Shown here: piece after piece, positions 1 through 7,520 of the stretch | Position numbering within the stretch: position 1 is the first letter of the stretch | Layout of the letters: the number at the start of each line of letters is the position of its first letter | Assembly (NCBI GenBank): GCA_016098155.1 | Contig: JAAAJB010000766.1 | Span: forward strand, 1-13,651 | DNA length: 13,651 nucleotides | Source of the DNA: Actinomortierella ambigua | Lineage: Eukaryota; Mortierellomycota; Mortierellomycetes; Mortierellales; Mortierellaceae | Direction: 5' to 3' | Position numbers and translations under genes: made by a program | Notes under the pieces: model-generated | Seen by the model: only the letters and a program-made list of their open reading frames with translations | What the model was told of the DNA's origin: nothing | The model's database searches: none

Positions 1-247
1 AAAAAAAAAAAAAAAAAAAAAACTTGACCTCAGCAACGGTGTGTGAACAAGCCGCGGGCAGCATTTCATCAAATAATTGATCCCTATCATCATCACAACA
101 CCCCCATCGACATTGCCTGTAACACAGATCGTCACGCCTCTCAACAACAAGCATCGCGCCCAGTGCACTGAAGTAATAGCTCCAACATAGGGTATGTACA
201 TGCTCCAAACAGTGTGGCTAGTCAAGCTCTAGTCGTATTGATACAAT
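1..247. other. 3' flank of the F-box gene with an A22 run
   Basis: This stretch lies beyond the stop codon of the minus-strand F-box gene and should hold its 3' untranslated region. It begins with 22 A residues at the window edge. No AATAAA-like signal was found on the minus strand, and no coding potential, RNA gene or repeat was seen apart from the homopolymer. Whether the run is a real genomic homopolymer or a sequence-edge effect cannot be told from the window. Confidence 0.5.
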
Positions 248-3200
248 CTACCACAGGTAATCCTCCGTAGGATACCTCCTCCGGAGCTCCTTATTCATGA
301 CATAATGACTGTTCTCTCCGTCCCAGGCCTCGAAGAACTTGCCGACATCTTCGGTGCCCATGGGTCCCAGTTCTGAAAACCGGAGCTCGTTCATATTCTC
401 CGGTGCCTGCGTCGATGTCGAACCTGAGTTGGTCACGCTATTCGCCGCTGGGCGAGGCGACGGAGTGCTTACTTGATCCGTGGAACCTGCTATCATTTCA
501 CCACCCGTACTGCGGCCACTTGCACGCTCTTCAGACGACCCAGCTTGGTGAGCAGACGCTGATGACGATGCATTCGGTGTGAATGAGAGGCCGAGTCCAC
601 GGTCTCCAGCGGCCGCCGAAGACGGTGAAGAGGACAGCGTGGTGCCACCCCTTTCTGGTCGCTGTCGTAGATGTTCGTCCTCAATGGCACTCTCTGGCGA
701 ATCTTGTGTGTGACCAGATTCGACTGCAGGCCTACTGTTTTGCTCTGGATGGACTAGATAACCAGAGGAATGAAGAGAGAAGTTAGAACGAGCGCGGATA
801 TCATCCTCAGCATGATGGTACATTAGTGGCTCAACCCTACCTCCACCTCTCCCTTGTCTCTCCCCCCCTCCTGTTTTTTGTTTGTTCTTTGAGCAAAAGC
901 CTTACCATTCGAGTGCCTCGAAGGAGAGGATGCCCACTGGCTCTCCAGATCTGTATCGTATCTTGTCGCCGACGTCGAAGCTCTAGATCCAGATACTCGC
1001 GATCTTGCTTCTCCATCAACAATAGACGAGGTTGACGGCGAAGATGATGCGGTCATCGCCGCTAACGACGCCTTTCGGAGCGATGACAATCTCTGCCTAT
1101 CCTCATTTTGAGAGCGCAGGTCGCGGAATACTACTTGGACATTCTCCTGGGCGACATATGTCCGCGTGCCATCCACCAAAAGTGCGTGATAAAACGGCTG
1201 ATTCCGTCCAAGCGGCAACGAGTCGACTCCCATTGTAACGATCCAGCTCTCTTCTGCCTCGCATTCTGCGCATGAAGAAGAAAATTGCACGGAAGCGACA
1301 CACGTTAGTAATGAGGTCAAGACAGAAACGGGATTGCTGTTATCAGATGTCTTCACGATGGTATTCCTCTCCTTCCTCCTGTCTTTCACACTTACGAAGG
1401 TCATATCCACAAATGACGCCCATGTACCGATAGAACCGATGACGGAACACTTCGCCGACATAGTACAGTGGCTCCGGTCGCCGAGCTCCAAATCCAGATG
1501 ATGGAGAGCCTCCATCTCCATGGCTACCAGGACTACCATTCGCATCTTGTTGTGGTGTTTGTGGAGCTGGAGGGGCTAGTGAATCAGAGCCATGAGCAGC
1601 GTCTACCAATGTTGGCAAGGTGGGTGTGGTTGGTGTAGGAGGATCAGCAGTAGCCAATGCATCTTTGGTCGACAATGCTGGCGGGTCCGAGGCCACAGTG
1701 GATGCAGTGGTGGTCGTCGCCGTCGTGATGGTCGGGATAGACGGCTGTGGTGCTTTGCTGCGACGTCGTCTTCGGATTTCGCCTGTCTCCCCCATGTCAT
1801 CATAGACCTCGAGCTCGCGGACACGGCTCTGCATGAACCGAATGACGGTCTGCGAGGCCGATGATGACGAGGATCCATTACTGGTGCTTTTACTGGAGAG
1901 GCCCGCCGTCTGGCTGTACCCGATTGTATGACCCTGTTGTCCAGCTCTAGCCTGCAGTTGTAGCCGGGTTCTCGCCTGCGTTCGTCGCATGTCCAGAGCT
2001 TCCATCTCCACAATTGCTGCACGGACAAAGCCCACATCTTCGGGCCAATTCTCCGACAGGTACTTGAGCCAAAGTAGGTAAAATCCAGATCTAGGTTTTT
2101 TGAATTCCAAAGAGTAGCTTAAGAAACTGAATACCAAGCCAAGGACGCATTTGTCGGTGAAAGATGAGTATAAGGGAGAAAAAACTTACTCCTCACTAGG
2201 CTGTAGCACAAGAAGCTGTGTCATTGCGGAATAGAGCTTCATTTTGTCTTCAGAAGTCAACCTAAAATGTTGAAATGGGGCTTGATTTTGTCAGCAATGC
2301 ATCTGCGATATCACAAGTGCCGATAAACAGAAATCGCCTTCCTGCATGCTTTCATTACCTTCCTGCTCCACCTGTGTGCTCAATGGCGAAGTAGATATTC
2401 CTTAGGACTCGCAGAAACACCTCAATAGCCGTGGCTGGCAAAGTGTAGCCTCTGGATGGCATACTGATGTTAAGTCCTGTAAAATAATCCTGGAGCTCGG
2501 CCTTGGCGATCAGTTGATGAGGAGGATTGAACAGGTCGAGGTAATACACTGGGGGGTCCAATTGCTCTGCGAGTGGCCGAGGTGACGACAAAAATGATGG
2601 AGCGGTTGGCGTGCGGGTTGGTTGGAAACGGAGCATGAAATGTTGAGGAAAGCCCATGAGATCGACACCATGAATGCCCACACGACGAGCAAGCTCGGCA
2701 AAGACGATGCAGAGCGAGATGGGAATGCCTATCCTGCGTTCAAGCACACGGTCAATGTAGCTATTTGAGGGGTCATAGTAATTTTCCGTGTTTCCGCGGA
2801 AACGCTTGACCTCGGTAAAGAAGTGGAGCAGCGCTTTGAAACGCTCCACCTGTTGATCCCATCGGCGTATTTCACGCTCCTGCTCCAAGTTGATTGATGT
2901 CGAGGGGTGACTTGGTGAACCATCCACATCGGTATTCTGCTGGCTATTATTGTTGATGTGGTATGTCGTTGAGATATCGGGCTGATAAACATCGTCCCCA
3001 GGCAAAGACGATGTCATCAAGAATTCGTCTGCTAATTCCTGGAACTGGCGGTCAACCTGTACCGGTTCTAGCTCATAGTTGGAGAACATGGAGATGAGCA
3101 CGCACCCCTGCCAAATTGGAAAGTTGAGTTCCCGGAGGCGGTACTGACGCCACTGCTGTAAGACCCACTCGCGCGACAGTTTGCGAAGAATCTTGCGGGC

Positions 3201-3974
3201 GTAATAGGACCGTGTCAGGTCTGTCGCCGTTGCTGTCGCCGGCTGCCCATTGTTGGCTGTGCGTGCGCTGGAGATCGATGATCTGGGGGGGTATGCTGGT
3301 GGCTGAACAATCCTTTCCAGAAAGTCACGCGCCTCGATGATACCAGCTTCGACGATCCCTTCCATGTGCAAGATGCGGCTACGGGACTCTTCGATGATCT
3401 CGTCCAGTAGCAATTGAGCAATTCGATCCTTTTCATGGCGTGACCGATACACACCCTTCCAACTACTCATGTCGTACGGCGGGGATGAAGTCCCATACCA
3501 TTGATGTGGCGTCCGCAGAGAGGGAAGATGGTCAGGCGGGAACTGCATCCTCCTTGTTACTTGCTCGATGGTCTGCTTCTGGTCGTGCAGCACATCGTTG
3601 TTAGACTGTGTCTCTCCAGTATTTGTAGTTGGATGGATATGTGTTGTTTCGAGGTAGTAGGACGAGTCTGCTGGAGGAGGAGGCCATGACCGCCACTGCT
3701 TCAGACACAGGGTCTGCCAGAGCTTGTTCTTTAAAGAGAGCTCCTGCCATGCCTGACTGACACTCTCAGCCCTGGCGAGATCTAATGCATTGGCATGGAG
3801 GGTGGGAGTGTGTGCAACATGAGTGCATGGGCCTTCAAAGGTACTTTACACAGGGACGTGCAATGGGCGAGAGAGTAGTGGCTTGCCTGCAGCCGGGAGG
3901 TGCTTGAAGATCTCGAGGACGATGTCGTCGGGCAGCTGAGGAACTTGCTTGCGCTCCTTGCCCTTGACAGTCAT
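248..3974 (-). CDS. F-box protein, FBXO21-like (F-box + SirB1-like transglutaminase fold + YccV/HspQ-like domain)
   Basis: Exons, in reading order: 3974-3887, 3781-2359, 2261-2190, 2090-1396, 1265-906, 753-248. They join to 3144 bases, 1047 residues plus stop. Residues about 14-60 form an F-box (LPDDIVLEIFKHLP, then LARAESVSQAWQELS and LWQTLCLKQW), which in this family binds Skp1 of an SCF ubiquitin ligase. Residues about 250-495 resemble the SirB1-type transglutaminase-like domain: GIPISLC at 381-387, GFPQHFMLRF around H410 and YYLDLFNP around D445. A S/T/P-rich linker fills roughly 560-730. Residues about 736-805 match the YccV/HspQ hemimethylated-DNA-binding-like domain (YYVGEVF, YMGVICGYDL, NQPFYHALLVDG, TYVAQENV). 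The end (DVGKFFEAWD, ELRRRYP) resembles the FBXO21 tail as I remember it. F-box, SirB1 and YccV in this order is the known FBXO21 architecture. The protein is much longer than human FBXO21 (about 630 residues), mostly through low-complexity linkers. The start is the first ATG and directly precedes the F-box. Substrate is unknown. Confidence 0.93.
3782..3886 (-). other. GC-AG intron inside the F-box coding region
   Basis: Intron 1 of the F-box gene has the donor CTGCAG/GCAAGC, so it starts with GC instead of GT, and the acceptor CATTAG/ATCTCG. Splicing here joins HLPAA to DLARAESV and restores a continuous F-box helix, which fixes the boundaries. The base after the exon AG and the AAG that follows fit the strong-donor context usual for GC-AG introns. 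No GT within a few bases gives an equally good frame. Confidence 0.85.
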
Positions 3975-4545
3975 GGTGGTGTGTGTGAGAGAGAGAGAGC
4001 GTGTGCGTGTGTTGGAGGTGTTCGAGCAGTAAGGGTGTGGAGGAGTGTACGAGTGTGTGAGACAGAGAAGGTGAGGGAGCGTGGAAAAAGTCTACGAGGA
4101 TGGGGCTTGTTCGGACTGAGCCACAGATCTATACACAGGCTGACTGATCAAACGCCGGCATCACCTCGTCATGATCGCCCCAGTCGATGGTATCGGCCAA
4201 GGACCACTCGCTCCTTGCCATAAGCCTCTGTTCCCCCCTCCTCCCACCGCCACATCCACTCTTCCTGCTCCACACTGGTGTCCAGAGCGGGTCGGTCCCT
4301 GCCTGTGCTGTACCTACATTCAACACGCTGCTTTTCCCACACGATTTGAGTTTCTCGCTCCCTCCCTCCTGCACCTCCCTACCCCTCCCCCGCAACCAAA
4401 CCACCACCACCGGTCTTGCCTTTGAGAGGATGAGGCCCTTTCGCGCCCTGCGCGTCTATTTCGCCCCCTCACATATATTTCTCTTCCCTTCTTTTTCTCT
4501 CTTCTTTTCATTCCTCAACGCCAATTCATCTTCCAACACTCCGCC
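3975..4545. promoter_or_regulatory. Shared divergent upstream region of the F-box and HADH genes
   Basis: The two start codons face away from each other across 571 bases. Next to the F-box start (about 3975-4100) the plus strand is GT/GA-rich with a short (GA)n run near 3987-3999, so the F-box leader is CT/CA-rich. Next to the HADH start (about 4225-4545) the plus strand is strongly CT-rich. Each gene therefore has a pyrimidine-rich leader on its own sense strand. An ACATATATTT stretch at 4471-4480 could act as a TATA-like element about 70 bases before the HADH ATG. Open frames here are low-complexity and none has family features. Confidence 0.6.
4471..4480 (+). promoter_or_regulatory. TATA-like element upstream of HADH
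   Basis: The sequence ACATATATTT lies 66-75 bases before the HADH start and is followed at once by a CT-rich tract (about 4481-4540). A TATA-like box followed by a pyrimidine tract at the transcription start is a common arrangement in well-expressed fungal genes. The assignment rests on position and composition only. Confidence 0.35.
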
Positions 4546-5849
4546 ATGATTCCTGCCATTCGCCGCGTCGCTACCACCCCCGCCTCGTTCATGCGCCCTC
4601 TGTCGGCCATGAGCCAGACTTTGGCCTTCTCTACTTCGTCGCAGGTCCAAGCCCCCACCAACGTCAAGAACATCACCGTGTTCGGCTCGGGTCTGATGGG
4701 AGCAGGTATTGTCCAGGTTGCTGCCCAGAACGGCTTCCAGGTGACGATGGTCGACCTGAACGAGGCGGCGCTGAAGCGTGGCCAGGATATTATTGGCTCG
4801 TCGCTGAAGCGCGTGGCCAAGAAGGCTCACCCCGAGGATGCGGCCAAGCAGAAGGAGCTGATCGAAAAGACGATGGCGAACGTCAAGACGAGCACCGACT
4901 CTGAGGCAGCGTCGAAGGATGCTGACCTGATTATCGAGGCCATTGTCGAGAACCTCGAAACCAAGCAGAAGCTCTTTAGCCTGCTCGACAAGGCCGCCCC
5001 CGAGCACGCCCTCTTCTGCTCCAACACCTCGTCCTTGCCCATTGGCGACATTGCCAAGGCGACCAAGCGTGGCGATCGCTTTGGCGGCCTCCACTTCTTC
5101 AACCCCGTCCCTCAAATGAAGCTCGTCGAGGTCATCCGTACTGAGCAGACCAGCCAGGACTCGTTCGACTCGCTCCTCGATGTCTGCAACCGCATGAAGA
5201 AGACTCCCGTCTCCTGCAAGGATACTCCAGGGTAAGGACCTTTTCGTTGTGTTTTGAAGCTGATCGAGAGAGGGGAAAGGAATACTCTCACTGCCCACGG
5301 AGAGGGGAGGGTTTCTTTGTTGATCCCGATGACCAAACATATGCTTCGCTGGACACAAGAATCTTGACATAAACCTTTTTTTATTATTATTATTTTCTCC
5401 TCGTGTCTTTCTTAGTTTCATTGTCAACCGTCTGCTCGTTCCTTACATGATGGAGTCCCTCCGCATTGTCGAGCGTGGTGAAGCCTCGCCCAAGGATATC
5501 GATGTTGCCATGAAGCTGGGTGCTGGTTTCCCAATGGGTCCTTTCGAGCTGGCTGACGTACGTACCAGGGACCTCAACCGAAGGGGGGCTTGCCGAAGGA
5601 CTGTTCATGCAGGGAAAGAAGAGAGGGGGGAAGAGGAGCATGAAATCAACAAGTACTAACACATTTCATTGCCTCTGACACATATAGTTTGTTGGTTTGG
5701 ACACGATGAAGTTTATTGTCGACGGCTGGCGCAAGGAGGGCAAGATCGACGAGAACCTCGTTGCCCCCGTCAAGTTGCTGGACGACTTGGTTGCCGAAGG
5801 CAACTTTGGCCGCAAGTCTGGCAAGGGCTTCTACGAGTACAACAAGTAA
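4546..5849 (+). CDS. HADH: Mitochondrial short-chain (S)-3-hydroxyacyl-CoA dehydrogenase
   Basis: Exons 4546-5231, 5416-5557 and 5688-5849 join to 990 bases, 329 residues plus stop. The enzyme oxidises (S)-3-hydroxyacyl-CoA to 3-ketoacyl-CoA with NAD+, the third step of beta-oxidation. Residues 1 to about 38 are basic, hydroxylated and low in acid, as in a mitochondrial presequence. The Rossmann domain has [10 protein letters not shown] (G47, G49, G52) and D70 after strand 2, which points to NAD rather than NADP. The catalytic region reads SNTSSLPI and [18 protein letters not shown]183 and E195 sit 12 apart as in human HADH (H158/E170), with S162 and N233 also in register. The C-terminal helical domain starts with DTPGFIVNRLL and ends [13 protein letters not shown]. 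Family length is about 310 residues, so this is complete. Intron 2 has a consensus branch point TACTAAC at 5654-5660. Codons are mostly C- or G-ending, more so than in the neighbouring genes, suggesting high expression (inference). The bacterial-type name 3-hydroxybutyryl-CoA dehydrogenase would be the main alternative label. Confidence 0.96.
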
Positions 5850-6037
5850 ATAGGGGGAGTTTATCGCAACAAGTAAACCTGTACATTTCTTCATCTTTGT
5901 GCACACGGATACATGGTTTTCTTTCCCCCCGAGGGTGGCCGAGACTGCTTTTGAGGATCGCATAAGCACGTGGGAAAGGAGACCTCGATGTGAGCACGGG
6001 ATGAAAGGCGGAGAAAAACTAATCCTCTCTTGACACG
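5850..6037 (+). promoter_or_regulatory. Short intergenic region with a CACGTG E-box
   Basis: Only 188 bases separate the HADH stop from the next start on the same strand. They must hold the HADH 3' end and the next promoter. A palindromic CACGTG lies at 5967-5972, about 65 bases before the ATG at 6038, where a bHLH factor could bind. The 11-base sequence CAACAAGTAAA, which includes the HADH stop codon, occurs at 5840-5850 and again at 5867-5877. No AATAAA was seen. Confidence 0.4.
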
Positions 6038-7469
6038 ATGACAGACGATGTCGACTTTCCATTCACCTTTGGCAATGTCTCTGATGGCGAGGAAGAGGAG
6101 GGTCTCTTTGTGGACAAAGTGGCCACCAAGAAGCGTGCAGCACTGCAAGCCGGCACAGAGGCATACCAGCCACAGATCGAGGGTGACGAGGTAAAGTGCA
6201 CGGGTACTAAACTGGACACGCCATTTGAAGATATTTGGTGGCTAATCTGCTCCTTTTTCTTTCATAGTGGTTGCTAAAGTGCCTGAAGGACCCTGTAGAG
6301 GCGATGTATCAGAAGAATGGCGCAAACAAGGTAGGACACCTGTGTTGACAGGAGACAGGACAAAGGGTTGGTGAGTATAGAGAATTGACGCTTCTTTGTT
6401 TGATTGTCCAAGGTGAAAATGCTCTCTGAGTACCTTTATCTCCACCAGCGCTATGAGGAGGCGTACGAAGTCGCCAGATTGTATTGTCAGGTCGTGAGGG
6501 AGAACGGATCGACAACGACACAAACTGCCACCCATGATCGATCGTTCAAGGTTACAGACTGTCGGGATTTGCAGGAAATGATGGCGAGGGCCGCCTTGAA
6601 GCTCGGTAGAGCGGAGGACGCTGCCCAGATCGTTGATAGCATGGTAGGCATCTCGAATTTATGACAGGAAAATTACTTTGTGCAGCTGAGCAGGATTAGG
6701 GGCTTTTTAGTGCCACAGACCAGTGTTCTGATCTGCTTTTTCGTTGTTTACTAGACATCGCCAGATGCCGGGTTTGTGTTCTTGAAAGCAACCGTCTACA
6801 AAGCAGCGAGGCGGTACAATGGTACGCAATCTATTACATTTCTTCATTGTTTTCTACGGGTCGCAGTTTTCTCAATGCAGAGTCTCACGTATTGCCCTTT
6901 CCTCTTCCGATACTGCAGAGGCTGTCAAATGTCTAGTCGATTTTCAGCAGACTAGGAGCAGCAACTACGCCATTTGGCGTCAGATGGCAGAGTGTTTGTA
7001 TCCGTATCATGATCCCTCCACCATATCTTCATCGACATCAACGCCCTGGTTCGTCAATACAGCCAGCCCGACATCGTCCCTGGCTCTTATCAGCATCAGT
7101 CGTTCAAGATTCTTAATGGAGGCGGCGTCGTGGCCTACGACTGGGTTTGGACATGCACGGTACATTCGGGAGCTAAAACATATCAAGGAGATGCAGGAGC
7201 ACATTGAGCAGTATGCTCTGAAGATTGAGCCACGACTGAAGGATACCGACAAGGTCGCCTACGATCGAATGGTCGAGGCGCCTATTGAGGCTTGGCAAGC
7301 ACTGGGTTCCTGTGAAGAACAGGAAAGTTTGGTCGGTAACCTCGATCGTAGTGTGATCGACTATATCTGTGAAACGTGGGTCCAGACTCTCAAAGGCGAT
7401 GGCTCAGGTGCCATATCTGAATATCTAGAAGAGGCAGATGCTACAGTTAAAGCAGTTCGCGACATGTAA
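6038..7469 (+). CDS. Helical-repeat protein resembling animal C8orf76
   Basis: Exons 6038-6190, 6268-6330, 6413-6643, 6755-6821 and 6919-7469 join to 1065 bases, 354 residues plus stop. The first three introns are phase 0 and the fourth phase 1. The N-terminus is acidic (DGEEEEGLFVDK). After W52 come paired amphipathic helices like TPRs: LSEYLYLHQRYEEAYEVARL, MMARAALKLGRAEDAAQI, FLKATVYKAARRYNEAVKCL, followed by NYAIWRQMAECL. A C-terminal helix follows (ARYIRELKHIKEMQEHIEQY). The order of elements resembles human C8orf76 as I remember it: an acidic start, a W-containing strand, then a YRRQEYQKAL-type repeat, an ARCLAHLGR-type repeat, NPWNWGKLAEAYL and an R-rich helix. No enzyme motif, signal peptide or membrane segment was seen. 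Function is unknown for the family as far as I know. A generic TPR protein is the alternative. The ATG is the first in frame with the acidic leader. Confidence 0.8.
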
Positions 7470-7520
7470 AGTGATTTTTTTATGTAATAGTTCATATATC
7501 GTAAATGTCTCCTTTGCTGA
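7470..7520. other. Very short convergent intergenic spacer
   Basis: Only 51 bases separate the TAA of the plus-strand C8orf76-like gene from the TGA of the minus-strand LRR gene. The spacer is AT-rich and has a T7 run and ATATAT-type sequence. Both 3' untranslated regions must overlap the other gene or be extremely short. No clear AATAAA is present on either strand. Confidence 0.7.

Noticed and set aside
824..905. Reading exon 5 of the F-box gene through to the TAA at about 823-825
   Set aside because: This would end the protein in a Lys/Gly-rich tail. A good donor (AATG/GTAAGG) and an acceptor with CTAAC branch point and pyrimidine tract (TTATCTAG at about 761-754) join in frame to a conserved FBXO21-like tail.
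1603..2037. 144-codon minus-strand open frame overlapping the F-box gene
   Set aside because: It is a shifted frame of the real exon 2090-1396. The true frame joins neatly to both neighbouring exons and includes the start of the YccV-like domain.
4171..4549. Plus-strand open frames of 84-120 codons in the HADH upstream region
   Set aside because: Their products are Pro/Leu/Phe-rich translations of CT-rich promoter sequence, and one ends inside the HADH start. No motif supports a gene.
4456..5427. Open frame of 323 codons on the minus strand opposite HADH
   Set aside because: It runs antisense through HADH exon 1 and into intron 1. HADH has full family motifs on the other strand, and its C/G-ending codons leave few stops in the opposite frame. 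The antisense product has no recognisable motif.
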